From: Ginsengibacter hankyongi | GTDB taxonomy: Bacteria; Bacteroidota; Bacteroidia; Chitinophagales; Chitinophagaceae | DNA: 64,000 nt | NCBI RefSeq assembly: GCF_008710285.1 | Contig: NZ_VYQF01000002.1 | Span: 372,001-436,000, forward strand | Reading direction: 5' to 3' | In this document: one piece after another, positions 28,377-38,334 of the stretch | Position numbering within the stretch: the first letter of the stretch is position 1 | Layout of the letters: every line of letters begins with the position of its first letter | Notes under the pieces: generated by a model | What the model was told of the DNA's origin: nothing | What the model saw: only the letters and a program-made list of their open reading frames with translations | The model's database searches: none | Translations under genes and position numbers: made by a program

Positions 28377-28462
28377 TTGAATAAAGCAAAATTACTAATA
28401 TAAAAAGTAGCAGCGGTTCAAGTGAATGAATTTTAACCTTCAATAAAATTTTAAATAATTTA

Positions 28463-30631
28463 TTATTTCAATAAATCAGCCGGCACAGGCTTTTCTAATA
28501 AATATCTATAAATGAACCTGGTTTTTGAGTTTTGAAATTGCAACCATTTGTTTCCCGGCCAGCCATGCCTTCCGCCGGGATATATCATGAATTCAAAATC
28601 TTTTTTTTCATCTTCCAGCCTGCTGATTAACTGAAGGCTGTTTTGCATGTGCACATTATCATCAATTTCACCATGAACTATTTGCAACATGCCTTTGTAT
28701 TTATTAGTCCATGTTAATACAGAACTTGATTTATAACCGGCTGGATTATTCGCAGGTGTCCCCATAAATTTTTCAGTATAATGTGAATCATATAAACTCC
28801 AGTCTGTAACACTGCCTCCAGCCATTCCATAAGTAAATACATCCGCACCATAAGTAAGCGCATAGCAGGTCATATATCCACCGTAGCTAAATCCTGTGAT
28901 GCATATTTTTTTAGGATCTGCATATCCTTTATCAATAAGATATTTTACAATGGTGCTGTAATCTTTCATTTCCCAATAACCCAGGTTATGGTACATATAA
29001 TTAACTCCCTCTTTTCCAAATTGCCCGCTGGCGCGGTGATCCATCGTAATTTGAATAAGCCCTTCCTTTGCATACCATTGTTGCAATGCATTAAAAGTCC
29101 AGTTATCCCAAACAGTTCCTGCATTAGGGCCACCATAAATACTTATGAGCACGGGATATTTTTTAGTGCTGTCCATATTCGGCGGCCACGTTATCAAAGC
29201 CGGAAGATTAAATAAACCATCATCGCTTTTTACATGTATCAATTCTGTTTTTGCAATGTTATAATTATTAATTTCCGGCCCCTTGCTATCTCCCAAATCA
29301 GCAATCTTATTTCCTTTATTATCCAGCAATGCCATTTTAGCTGGCGTGTATGCGTTACTGTAAGTTGTTATGAAATAAGCACCCGAAGGTGACATTTCTA
29401 TCCTGTTATTATATTCGCCAAAAGTTAAACGCTTCAATCCTTTTCCGTTAAGCCTGGTACTGTAAAAATCTATTCTGGCTGTATTTTCTATTCCACGTGC
29501 CGTAAAAAAAATTGTATTGTTTTTCTCATCAATCCATTTTATTTCGGTAACAGTAAACTTTCCTGCAGTTACCGGATTGATTAATTTACCATCAGATTTA
29601 TAATAATATAAATGCCGCCAGCCGGTCTTATCACTCAGCATTACAAAATTTCCATTTTTTAAAAAGGTAATGCGGTTAAGATCATCAAGGTCGATCCATG
29701 TTTTTTGTGTTTCCTCATAGAATAATTTTTTTGATCCCGTAGTAAGATTAACATCATAAATTTTAAGATCATTTTGATCGCGATTGATCCATAAAGCCAG
29801 CAATGAACTTCCATCCGGTTTCCAGTAAGGCATCCCGAAATATTGATCATCGTGTTCATTGAAATCTGCCCAGGTAATGTGACTGTTGCCCAAGTGTGCA
29901 ATTCCAATCCTTACCTCAGGGTTTTTATCACCGGCCGCAGGATACCTTTCTTTCTCAACTTTTCCATGCTGGCCGGCAGAATTGGTAATAGTAAATACAG
30001 GAACGGGTCTGTCATCAGTTCTGAAGAAAGCGATGTTCCGGCTATCGGGGCTCCACCAAAAAGCACGGTAACGGGAGGCCCTTCCTAAAATTTCTTCAGT
30101 ATACACCCAGCTTGCATAACCATTCATGAGGCTGTCGTTACCATCGAATGTCAGTTGTTTTTCTGATCTCGAATTTAAATTCACAACATATAAATTATTA
30201 TTCTTCGTGTAGGCAACATAGTTACTGTCAGGAGAAAAAGTTGGATTCTTTTCTAAAGCGCTGTCCTTGGTTAACCTGATTTCAGCATTTTCCCCATTTG
30301 TGTAATACAAATCATTATTTCTTATGCTAATAGATTTTCCTGTATGAATCATTTTGACATCAGCTCTTTTTTCGATTGCCATTTCCTTACGTGTTTTTGC
30401 ATCAAAAACAAACTGGTGTGCCAATGAATCAGGATGCGCTCTCCGGGAAAGTACTAAGTGGCTATCGTCATTCCATGAATCAATTGTTGGTAAGGGAACA
30501 ACCACCAAAGGCATTTTATTTTTCAATAACTGTTCTTCTGTAAAATCCTTTTTCTGCGCTGATGATTGAAAAAAAAGAAAAGTGATGCAGAAACAAGAGA
30601 GGGATGTTTTCAGTATAAAATTTGTAAGCAT
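28463..30631 (-). CDS. S9 family peptidase, dipeptidyl peptidase IV type (exported)
   Basis: This 722-residue protein has a signal peptide (TSLSCFCITFLFFQSSAQ) and an N-terminal eight-bladed DPP-IV propeller that includes GYASWVYTEEILGRASRYRA (the Glu motif binding the peptide N-terminus). The C-terminal alpha/beta hydrolase follows. The triad is S582 in GFSYGGYM, an Asp of the D657-D658 pair in HGEIDDNVH and H689 in GGRHGW. DPP-IV enzymes remove X-Pro/X-Ala dipeptides from peptide N-termini. A periplasmic role in peptide scavenging is likely. It is divergent from the ATP synthase genes. Confidence 0.95.
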   Translation of the reverse strand: MLTNFILKTSLSCFCITFLFFQSSAQKKDFTEEQLLKNKMPLVVVPLPTIDSWNDDSHLVLSRRAHPDSLAHQFVFDAKTRKEMAIEKRADVKMIHTGKSISIRNNDLYYTNGENAEIRLTKDSALEKNPTFSPDSNYVAYTKNNNLYVVNLNSRSEKQLTFDGNDSLMNGYASWVYTEEILGRASRYRAFWWSPDSRNIAFFRTDDRPVPVFTITNSAGQHGKVEKERYPAAGDKNPEVRIGIAHLGNSHITWADFNEHDDQYFGMPYWKPDGSSLLALWINRDQNDLKIYDVNLTTGSKKLFYEETQKTWIDLDDLNRITFLKNGNFVMLSDKTGWRHLYYYKSDGKLINPVTAGKFTVTEIKWIDEKNNTIFFTARGIENTARIDFYSTRLNGKGLKRLTFGEYNNRIEMSPSGAYFITTYSNAYTPAKMALLDNKGNKIADLGDSKGPEINNYNIAKTELIHVKSDDGLFNLPALITWPPNMDSTKKYPVLISIYGGPNAGTVWDNWTFNALQQWYAKEGLIQITMDHRASGQFGKEGVNYMYHNLGYWEMKDYSTIVKYLIDKGYADPKKICITGFSYGGYMTCYALTYGADVFTYGMAGGSVTDWSLYDSHYTEKFMGTPANNPAGYKSSSVLTWTNKYKGMLQIVHGEIDDNVHMQNSLQLISRLEDEKKDFEFMIYPGGRHGWPGNKWLQFQNSKTRFIYRYLLEKPVPADLLK

Positions 30632-30783
30632 TTAAGTATCTATTTATAAAAATGTACAAGTTAATATTTTACTTATACATATATTTCACAGCCGCTTTCT
30701 GGTTTCCGGAATCATTTCTTACAACAAAAAAAATGACCAAAAAATTATATTCATACTCATTTCATATCCTCGAACAAACCACT

Positions 30784-30791
30784 TATCTTTG
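30784..30791 (+). promoter_or_regulatory. -7 box of the atpBEFH operon
   Basis: TATCTTTG followed by CGC is a perfect match to the Bacteroidota -7 consensus. Initiation near 30798 means that the in-frame start at 30652 would lie upstream of the transcript, so AtpB must begin at 30811 or 30826. Confidence 0.6.
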
Positions 30792-30810
30792 CGCAAAATT
30801 TAGAAGAAGT

Positions 30811-31908
30811 ATGCGATTTAATAGGATGAAATCTTTATTGGTAGCGGCTTTCGGCCTAATAATGCTTTCATTATCTTCCGGTGTTTTTGCGCAGGAAAAC
30901 AAAGAAACGGGCAAAGAGCAAAAAAAGGGGTTTGATGCCAATGAAGTTATTTTTGGCCATGTTAAAGATGCTCATGAATTTCATTTTCTAACCTATAAGG
31001 GAAGCGATGGAGAAGAACACGAGGCTATCATTCCTTTGCCTGTAATTTTATATTCTCCTCAGAAAGGCTTTTCTGTTTTCATGTCTTCCGCTTTTCATCA
31101 TGGCCGGGTTGCAGACGGGTATAAATTGGAAGAGGGCAAAGTTGTTCCAACGGATCCTTCCGCAAAGGTTTACGATATTTCGCTAACCCGCAACGTGGTG
31201 CAAATGATAATAGCCCTTATACTTTTTGTATGGCTGATGCTCGCCGTAGCAAAAAAATATAAAAAAGGTCATGGTGTAGCGAGCGCTCCTTCCGGCGCCC
31301 AAAATGCAATAGAAATTGTTATTGATTTTATTACAGAACAGGTTGCCAAACCCTACCTCGGGACGCGCTATGTAAAATATATGCCTTATTTGCTGACCAT
31401 ATTTTTCTTTATTCTTATTAATACTTTTTTTGGAATGATTCCGGGTTCTGCTAATGTAACCGGAAACATAGCATTTACAATGGTTTTGGCACTTATTGCA
31501 TTTGTTGTTATCATGTTCAGCACTAATAAACATTATTGGGGCCATATTATTAATCCTGATGTACCATGGTGGGTAAAGATTATTTTGATACCCGTTGAAA
31601 TACTCGGGATTTTTACGAAGCCATTTGCGTTAATGATTCGTCTTTTTGCAAACATGCTGGCGGGGCATATTATCATTATTTGTTTAATTTCAATGATATT
31701 TATTTTCGGAGCCTTAAATAAAGGAATAGGTTGGGGATTTGCTCCAATATCATTAGCATTTTCAATCTTTATTTATTTTATAGAAATATTGGTGGCATTT
31801 ATACAGGCGTTTATTTTCACTAATTTAACCGCTGTGTTTATCGGCCAGGCTATGGAGGGTTCTCATGATTTTCACAATGAAGAACATATTGACCCGGTTA
31901 TGGTTTAA
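30811..31908 (+). CDS. atpB: F0F1 ATP synthase subunit a
   Basis: Subunit a forms the proton half-channels beside the c-ring. The conserved Arg helix is LMIRLFANMLAGHIIII, and the last helices (IEILVAFIQAFIFTNLTAVF) are typical. Bacteroidota versions carry an N-terminal signal peptide (KSLLVAAFGLIMLSLSSGVFA) and a ~100-residue periplasmic extension with several His residues, as seen here. I start at ATG 30811 because the promoter box lies just upstream; ATG 30826 is an alternative. It is the first gene of atpBEFH. Confidence 0.95.
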   Translation: MRFNRMKSLLVAAFGLIMLSLSSGVFAQENKETGKEQKKGFDANEVIFGHVKDAHEFHFLTYKGSDGEEHEAIIPLPVILYSPQKGFSVFMSSAFHHGRVADGYKLEEGKVVPTDPSAKVYDISLTRNVVQMIIALILFVWLMLAVAKKYKKGHGVASAPSGAQNAIEIVIDFITEQVAKPYLGTRYVKYMPYLLTIFFFILINTFFGMIPGSANVTGNIAFTMVLALIAFVVIMFSTNKHYWGHIINPDVPWWVKIILIPVEILGIFTKPFALMIRLFANMLAGHIIIICLISMIFIFGALNKGIGWGFAPISLAFSIFIYFIEILVAFIQAFIFTNLTAVFIGQAMEGSHDFHNEEHIDPVMV

Positions 31909-31941
31909 GTTTTTAAAAAGAGTTTTTTTTAAACAGTATAA

Positions 31942-32196
<255 letters not shown>

Positions 32197-32205
32197 ACGA
32201 ACCAG

Positions 32206-32251
32206 GCTGCATTCGAAGCACAGGGCGGGGAATGCAGCTTTATTTTTATTT
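32206..32251 (+). terminator. Intra-operon hairpin between atpE and atpF
   Basis: GCTGCATTC (32206-32214) and GAATGCAGC (32230-32238) pair perfectly around a 15-nt loop and are followed by TTTATTTTTATTTT. It lies between the stop of atpE and the start of atpF (32268). Partial termination or RNA-end protection here would raise subunit c output above that of b, delta and alpha. Confidence 0.65.
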
Positions 32252-32267
32252 TAATAATTAATTATAT

Positions 32268-32762
32268 ATGGATTTACTTACTCCTTCATTTGGGCTTATC
32301 ATCTGGACGCTTATCGCTTTCCTGGTTGTATTTTTCATTTTAAAAAAATATGCCTGGAAGCCTATCTTAAATTCTCTTGGCGAAAGAGAAAAGAATATTT
32401 CGGATGCCATTTTATCTACTGAAAAAATTAAGAAAGAAATGGAATCTCTGAAAAGTGAAAATGAAATTTTGCTCAGCAAAGCACGGGAGGAAAGGTCTAT
32501 TATGATGCGTGAGGCTAAAGAAACCCGTGATAAAATTATCAGCGACGCTAAAGAACAGGCAAGGCTGGAGATGAATAAAATTATTGCCGATGCGCAAGCT
32601 GTCATTCATCAGCAAAAAATGGCTTCTATAACAGACCTTAAAAACCAGGTGGGTAATTTGGTAATTGAGGTAAGTGAAAAAGTTCTTCGCAGGGAGTTAA
32701 GTAATAAAGAAGAACAGGAAAAATATATAAATCAACTTGCAGCAAAAGTTGAGCTGAATTAA
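32268..32762 (+). CDS. atpF: F0F1 ATP synthase subunit b
   Basis: This is a 164-residue peripheral-stalk protein. One N-terminal TM helix (LIIWTLIAFLVVFFILKKY) is followed by a long, charged, almost heptad-free right-handed coiled coil (REKNISDAILSTEKIKKEME and beyond), ending in the delta-binding region. Length and layout are standard. It sits between atpE and atpH. Confidence 0.96.
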   Translation: MDLLTPSFGLIIWTLIAFLVVFFILKKYAWKPILNSLGEREKNISDAILSTEKIKKEMESLKSENEILLSKAREERSIMMREAKETRDKIISDAKEQARLEMNKIIADAQAVIHQQKMASITDLKNQVGNLVIEVSEKVLRRELSNKEEQEKYINQLAAKVELN

Positions 32763-32800
32763 TATTTTGCAGCAATGCAAATGAAAAATAAAGATTGACA

Positions 32801-33364
32801 ATGCAGAACCCACGGTTAGCAGAAAGATACGCAAAAAGCCTTATAGACCTGTCACTGGAACTTCAGCAATTAGACGCTGTTCACCAGGACATGGATTTGC
32901 TCCATTCGATATGTAAACAAAGCCGCGAATTCGTTCTATTGCTTAACAGTCCAATTATTAGTGCAGATAAGAAACATAAAATTATCAATTCGATAACCGA
33001 CGGAAAAATTTCAAAAATTACGCAAACATTTATACAACTACTGTGCAGCAAAAACAGGGAATCTAACCTTCCCGGGATCGTTACTTCATTTATTGAGCTG
33101 TTTAATATAATTAAAGGCATACACAAAGTAAAACTTACTACTGCTACTCCTGTTTCGGAAGCAATAAAAAATTCTTTTGTTGAAAAAATTAAGGCTTCAA
33201 CAAACATAGAAATTATTGAAATAGAAACAAAGGTGAATGAAAATCTTATAGGTGGCTTTACATTAGAAATGGATGGAAAACTTATTGATGCCAGCATTCA
33301 AAGAGACCTCAATGATGTAAAAAAACAGTTTGCCAACAATGACTACATTCATAAATTAAGATAA
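32801..33364 (+). CDS. atpH: F0F1 ATP synthase subunit delta
   Basis: Delta links the peripheral stalk to the top of the alpha/beta hexamer. The N-terminal six-helix domain begins NPRLAERYAKSLIDLSLE, and the C-terminal signature is KVNENLIGGFTLEMDGKLID followed by ASIQRDL. The ATG at 32801 is preferred over an in-frame TTG six bases earlier. Normally atpA follows at once; here two opposite-strand genes intervene, after a 17-bp perfect hairpin. Confidence 0.95.
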   Translation: MQNPRLAERYAKSLIDLSLELQQLDAVHQDMDLLHSICKQSREFVLLLNSPIISADKKHKIINSITDGKISKITQTFIQLLCSKNRESNLPGIVTSFIELFNIIKGIHKVKLTTATPVSEAIKNSFVEKIKASTNIEIIEIETKVNENLIGGFTLEMDGKLIDASIQRDLNDVKKQFANNDYIHKLR

Positions 33365-33400
33365 AATCCAAAATAAATTCCCCGGTTATGATCTTAGTAA

Positions 33401-33437
33401 ATTCCTTCTCAGTAGATTTTATCTACTGAGAAGGAAT
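33401..33437. terminator. Perfect 17-bp hairpin at the atpH / lipoprotein-gene junction
   Basis: Left arm 33401-33417 and right arm 33421-33437 are exact complements with a TTT loop. The right arm overlaps the 3' end of the convergent minus-strand gene (its stop codon is at 33423-33425). There is no T-tract on either side, so it may stop convergent transcripts by structure or stabilise 3' ends. Confidence 0.6.
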
Positions 33438-33920
33438 AGAATTTAACTCCACCTGTTTTTTTATCTTTTGCAAAATCTTTTTTCCGTTATAGGTTCCCTC
33501 TAACAATATTTCATTCTGTAAAATTTTTGCTGGTAATGAAATTTTACTGTCTGACGGAATTAATCGAAGCTGCCATAGTTTATTCCCCGGGGAAGCGTGA
33601 ATAATCATCTTTTCATTGGTATTTTTATCAGTACCTGCATCAATAAAATTTGTGTCGGCCACATGCGAAAGAATCGAATAAGTTTTATCATTTTTCCATG
33701 CCTCATTCCATTGTATTGGCCCGCTTGAAGTTTCAACATACACAACATTCAGCGTATCTCTCGAAGGTATTTCGTTACCATTTTGGTCAACGGCTATATT
33801 GCCCGGCAAATGCACTTCATAGACAGCGTAAATATTTTTAATTGAATATTTCGATTGGGCGCATGCGTATAAACTAACCGTTAGTAAAGAATAAGAAAGT
33901 AAATATTTTATATTAATCAT
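33423..33920 (-). CDS. Putative secreted protein/lipoprotein of unknown function
   Basis: This 165-residue protein has an N-terminal hydrophobic signal (YLLSYSLLTVSLYACAQ); the cysteine at 20 could be a lipid attachment site, although Tyr at -2 is unusual. The mature part is mainly beta-strand-like (YAVYEVHLPGNIAVDQNGN, KLWQLRLIPSDSKISLP). I do not recognise the family. It lies inside the interruption of the ATP synthase gene cluster, downstream of the large T9SS gene on the same strand, but a terminator separates the two. Confidence 0.7.
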   Translation of the reverse strand: MINIKYLLSYSLLTVSLYACAQSKYSIKNIYAVYEVHLPGNIAVDQNGNEIPSRDTLNVVYVETSSGPIQWNEAWKNDKTYSILSHVADTNFIDAGTDKNTNEKMIIHASPGNKLWQLRLIPSDSKISLPAKILQNEILLEGTYNGKKILQKIKKQVELNSIPSQ

Positions 33921-33961
33921 TCTGTATAATTAAATATTTTCGGCAATATAATATCTAAAAT

Positions 33962-33998
33962 AAAAAGAGGCTGCTGGGAAATAAGCAGCCTCTTTTTT
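33962..33998. terminator. Bidirectional terminator after the large T9SS gene
   Basis: AAAAAGAGGCTGCT (33962-33975) and AGCAGCCTCTTTTT (33984-33997) form a 14-bp stem with an 8-nt loop. T-runs occur on both strands, so it can terminate the minus-strand T9SS gene that ends at 34012 and also stop plus-strand read-through. Confidence 0.88.
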
Positions 33999-34011
33999 TA
34001 ATAAAACGTAC

Positions 34012-37000
34012 TTATAGTTTTAAAAGTTTGTTCGTATAAATTTTTCCATCCACGGTAGTACGCAATATGTAAACGCCCGATGCCATATTCAACTTTGAAA
34101 CATCTACATTGAGGAAATTAGTACTGCCAACTTCCTTGAAATAAACCCTGGCACCGCTTTCATCCATTAGCTCAACTTTTATGCTTCGCTGAGGAATTTT
34201 AGCAAGATGAATATTTATTATATCGCGGAACGGATTATTACCCACCCAAAGATGCTGGGTAACATTTAAATTTTTTATAAGAACAGTAGAACTGTAGGTA
34301 AACTTACCATCTATGTCTGCCATTTTTAAACGATAATAATTATATTCATCAATTTGCCTGTCCGTATAATTATAATTCCTTCCGGAAGAACTATTGCCGG
34401 CAGCATTTACCTTTCCTATAGTGGTGAAATTTGTTCCATTGCCGGACTTCTCAATATCGAAATATTTAGAGCCATGTTCTGAACTTGTTTTCCAGTTTAA
34501 AAGAATGGCCTGGTTACTAAGATTTCCATTGAATGTAAGCAAAGTAACAGGTAACACTACTCCCGGATTTACAAGGAAAAATTGAGAGAGGCCGGTAAAT
34601 GATGCGGTAAACAAATAACCATTTGCATAAGTAACATAGGTGGTAGAGCCTATAATTGTATTGGCTGCTGTTGCTGCTCCAATAGTGGCTGCATCAGTTT
34701 TAGCAATTTGTACTGTGGCAGGATCAAAACCCGCAAGTTCGGCTATTGTAAAGTATAAGCCGATAGTGTAGGACGCACCTGAATTTGTAGTTGGTGAAAT
34801 AGTAAATACTTTTTCCGATCTCATACCTCCATAAAATGGTTGCCATGTATTACCCGTTCCGGTTAATACTGAACTCACGCAACCCAAATTAGCCGATGCG
34901 GTGGTAATACTATTTAATATATAGTTACCATTATAAAAATAAAAAGGGCCGTTACTGCCAATGTATTCAGAACGGGAACCGGAAGTATCAATTAAATTCC
35001 CGAATACCGTAACACCTAATTGTATTTGGGGCTTGGTACCGAAGCCGAAATAATTAACATTTGTAAATGACGAACTGCAATTAACACTATCCTGCCACAA
35101 AAGATTTCCCTGCAATGCCGTGCTTCCATCATTATAGCCAATAGTTTTATCAGCAAAGTCAGTGGTATCTCCTGTTCCATTATCATAACAAACCTCAATA
35201 GCTATATTACTAATACCATCCCAAATAAAGGGTACATCAAGTGTAAATGTATTATACCCATTTACTGTTGAATAGGAAGCGAGCGTTTTTACAGTTGATG
35301 TAGAAATAATATTCACAGCAGTATCATCAACAAGGTTTGAAACCGAGGTAGTTCCCATTTTAATCTGGAGATTTTGATAAGGGCGAATACTTGCTTTTGT
35401 CATATTAAATGCAACACTTGTAATAGTCCCCGCCGTAATACCTGCTGCATTTAATTCGCTGGCCCTGTATAACATTTGATTTCGTTTGCTGGGTAATTTT
35501 GCATCAAATGGCTCCCCTCCTGATCCATTGGTTAAATAATAAGCTGATGTTCCTATGGTAAAGACATTTGATGCACCATTAGCTACCGGTGCAAAATCAT
35601 TATCAGTAATATAGAAAGTATATGTTTTACTACTGGGCGCTGCCACTGCATTTGTTGTTCCACTTACCACATAATTTAAGGTAAACGACTCTCTGCTTTC
35701 TACTTCAGCGTCATCATAAATGCGAAGGGTTATAAACTGGGGTGTTGACGATCCGCTGGCAAAAGTTAATGTACTGGAAGGAGATGTAAAATCTCCATTA
35801 GTAGTAAAATCATAATCGACTCCCCGGGTGGCAGTACCACCAACAGCAATGCCGAGTGTTACAGTTGCATTACCTGTTGGGGGTAAATCAATATTCATAC
35901 TTAGTGTATAGTCTTTATAATTACGACAGCCGCTGGTAGCCGCTGTTGTTTCAACCTGGTCATTAAGAGGCGCTGCAAACCTGATGTATGGAGTAGTAAA
36001 AGGTATATTAGCCGTCCATAAGCCACGGCCATGAGTAGCTGCAGCAACTGTACCATCACTTTTTCGATACTTCAGCATATCGGTGCGTACAATTGGGAAG
36101 CTGGGATCCTGCGTCCAAACTGTTGAAGATCCATTAATAGATGATGTTTCATATACTCCCATTTCTGTTGCAATGATAGCTTTGGTATTATCATCAGGAT
36201 AAAAAATTGCCCAGCGCACGGGTATATCTGGAAAATTGCCAGTGATATTTGTCCATCCTCCGCTTCCTCCGCCACTTGTGCTAGCCCAGATATGATTAAC
36301 AGCTCCATAGTTGGAATAAGTGGCTATCAGATTATTATCATCTGTACCAACAGCTACACATGAAACGTTGGTGCTGGGCATGCCAACACCGGTTACATCA
36401 GTAGCGTTAGGAGAAGAAGCATTTGCGTCGTCCACTTTCACTATTTTACCGCTTGATGTTCCAAAAAATACACGGTTGGAAGTATAAGGAGAAATAGAAA
36501 CATTTCTTACTGCACCGGAAAAAGCGCTAATGGTTATGGGTGTAAATGTGTTTCCCGTCTGCGGGTTTTCCCATCTTATATATTGGTTGCTACCTCCGCC
36601 GGCATACAATTTATTATTTACATTATCATAATCTGTTGGATTTATAAATTGTCCAATAGAATTTGAATAATTTACAGAACTCCATGTGTTTCCTCCATCA
36701 GTACTTCGTTTATACTGATTATATACATAAGAACCAAATTGGTACTGCGGTTCATCCTGGTCAATTTGCACAAAAGCCCCATCACCTCCCGTAACTTCTG
36801 TCGCACCCCCAAGTCCGGCATTTGTTAATTGATCTACTCCATTATCCTGTGCACCGGCAAGAAAATAATTCGTTGATGTAGGATGCATAGCACATGAATA
36901 ATACTGTTTTAGCCGTAACCCCACGTTCCTGTCGGTAAATGTTCCCCCGCCATCTGATGAATAAAAAATACCTCCATCACTTCCTACCAATACCTGGTTA

Positions 37001-38334
37001 CCATTCCAAACAGCGGTTTGTTGATCAGCATGAATGTAAGTCAGAGAAGAGCCAACCCATGTGGAGATTTGTGTCCATGTAGCTCCACCATCAGTTGACC
37101 TATAACAATTTAAGCCACCGGCAATAACATTTTGATCATTTGCCGGGTCAACTGCTAAAGCCATATTATACCACGCCTGGCCACTGCTCAGGTCATTATT
37201 ACCACCTGCCGCGGGTGGAGAAGTACTTGTTGCTGTCCAGTTATCCCCTCCATCAGTTGATTTATAAATTTGAGGGGTCTGGTATGATGAGTTAGCATTT
37301 AAAACATATAAAGTATTACCGTTCACTGCTAATTCGCAACTGTATTGAACGTTTGGAAACACGGTAGTAGCAGATGTCCATGTGCTTGCAGTTACTGTTG
37401 ATGGATTGTCTGTAAAGCGATAGCCTGCATTAGCGCCATTTCGATAGCCACAAACGATATGCATTCTGCCGGTATTGCTTAGTTCCATATCTGTAACACT
37501 GGTATTCAACCCGGTCGGAGTAATATTTGTCCAAGTACTTCCTCCATCTGTAGAGCGTTGAATTCCTTTACTATTTCCTATGGTAGATAGATAAATGTTG
37601 CCCGCGGCATCGCATACAATTTTTGAAGCATTCCAAAAACCCGTAGTACTTGACAGCAGATTCCATGTAACACCATGATCCACACTTTTCCAAACACCTC
37701 CTCCCCTCACTGCATCAGCATTAGCCGTCTTTTCTCCTGTACCAAAATACATAGTATCTTTTGTTCCAAGCGGATCCTGGCAAATGCTGCCAATTGCTAA
37801 ATTTCCAAAAAAATCATTCACTGGTACCCATGAAGCAGGTGAAGCAGATATATTTGTTGTTTTCCAAATACCACCATCAATACCACCCGCCCATACCGTA
37901 TGATTAGTTGCGTCCGAAAGATCTACCCAAATTGCTCTCATACGGCCACTGGTAACCCCATTACCTGCACGGGTATTTCCATCACTTGGTCCTACCACAT
38001 CTGAATTGGGGCCACGTTCGGTCCAGGTAAGCGCAGAAACGCTGATTGGTGTATTGGGACTAAATTTTTTTTTGGTCAATAAGTTTTCATACGCCTTAAC
38101 CAGCCTGTCTTTCGGAATATATCCTAATGAAACATCCTTCGTTAGTTCGAATTCCATTTTCTGGGCTTCGGCTATTCCATCTTCCCTGGCTTCGTCTTCC
38201 TCTTCGTGAATTTTTATAGGATACGCATTGATTCTTTTAGCAGTTATCTTTTTTAAAGATTTAATATGAGCCGAATTAAATATTAAGAAAAAGCAGGCTA
38301 CCACCGAAACTAAAACTAATATAAGTTTTCTCAT
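34012..38334 (-). CDS. Large T9SS-exported Asp-box (BNR/sortilin-like) protein with Calx-beta domain
   Basis: This 1440-residue protein has a signal peptide (LILVLVSVVACFFLIF). Propeller repeats with Asp-boxes follow: SVDHGVTW, STDGGSTW, STDGGDNW, STDGGATW, SSDGGGTF and STDGGNTW over residues ~210-560, like VPS10/sialidase-type propellers. A Calx-beta-like region lies near 800-890 (VGGTATRGVDYDFTTNGDF). A long beta region comes next, and then the type A T9SS sorting domain (WVGNNPFRDIINIHLAK, GVYILRTTVDGKIYTNKLL). There are no catalytic sialidase residues that I can identify, so binding or adhesion is as likely as hydrolysis. It sits inside the split ATP synthase locus. Confidence 0.88.
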   Translation of the reverse strand: MRKLILVLVSVVACFFLIFNSAHIKSLKKITAKRINAYPIKIHEEEDEAREDGIAEAQKMEFELTKDVSLGYIPKDRLVKAYENLLTKKKFSPNTPISVSALTWTERGPNSDVVGPSDGNTRAGNGVTSGRMRAIWVDLSDATNHTVWAGGIDGGIWKTTNISASPASWVPVNDFFGNLAIGSICQDPLGTKDTMYFGTGEKTANADAVRGGGVWKSVDHGVTWNLLSSTTGFWNASKIVCDAAGNIYLSTIGNSKGIQRSTDGGSTWTNITPTGLNTSVTDMELSNTGRMHIVCGYRNGANAGYRFTDNPSTVTASTWTSATTVFPNVQYSCELAVNGNTLYVLNANSSYQTPQIYKSTDGGDNWTATSTSPPAAGGNNDLSSGQAWYNMALAVDPANDQNVIAGGLNCYRSTDGGATWTQISTWVGSSLTYIHADQQTAVWNGNQVLVGSDGGIFYSSDGGGTFTDRNVGLRLKQYYSCAMHPTSTNYFLAGAQDNGVDQLTNAGLGGATEVTGGDGAFVQIDQDEPQYQFGSYVYNQYKRSTDGGNTWSSVNYSNSIGQFINPTDYDNVNNKLYAGGGSNQYIRWENPQTGNTFTPITISAFSGAVRNVSISPYTSNRVFFGTSSGKIVKVDDANASSPNATDVTGVGMPSTNVSCVAVGTDDNNLIATYSNYGAVNHIWASTSGGGSGGWTNITGNFPDIPVRWAIFYPDDNTKAIIATEMGVYETSSINGSSTVWTQDPSFPIVRTDMLKYRKSDGTVAAATHGRGLWTANIPFTTPYIRFAAPLNDQVETTAATSGCRNYKDYTLSMNIDLPPTGNATVTLGIAVGGTATRGVDYDFTTNGDFTSPSSTLTFASGSSTPQFITLRIYDDAEVESRESFTLNYVVSGTTNAVAAPSSKTYTFYITDNDFAPVANGASNVFTIGTSAYYLTNGSGGEPFDAKLPSKRNQMLYRASELNAAGITAGTITSVAFNMTKASIRPYQNLQIKMGTTSVSNLVDDTAVNIISTSTVKTLASYSTVNGYNTFTLDVPFIWDGISNIAIEVCYDNGTGDTTDFADKTIGYNDGSTALQGNLLWQDSVNCSSSFTNVNYFGFGTKPQIQLGVTVFGNLIDTSGSRSEYIGSNGPFYFYNGNYILNSITTASANLGCVSSVLTGTGNTWQPFYGGMRSEKVFTISPTTNSGASYTIGLYFTIAELAGFDPATVQIAKTDAATIGAATAANTIIGSTTYVTYANGYLFTASFTGLSQFFLVNPGVVLPVTLLTFNGNLSNQAILLNWKTSSEHGSKYFDIEKSGNGTNFTTIGKVNAAGNSSSGRNYNYTDRQIDEYNYYRLKMADIDGKFTYSSTVLIKNLNVTQHLWVGNNPFRDIINIHLAKIPQRSIKVELMDESGARVYFKEVGSTNFLNVDVSKLNMASGVYILRTTVDGKIYTNKLLKL

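Noticed and set aside
30652-30810. Longer AtpB beginning at 30652
   Set aside because: The extension is upstream of a perfect -7 box and does not resemble a signal peptide followed by AtpB.
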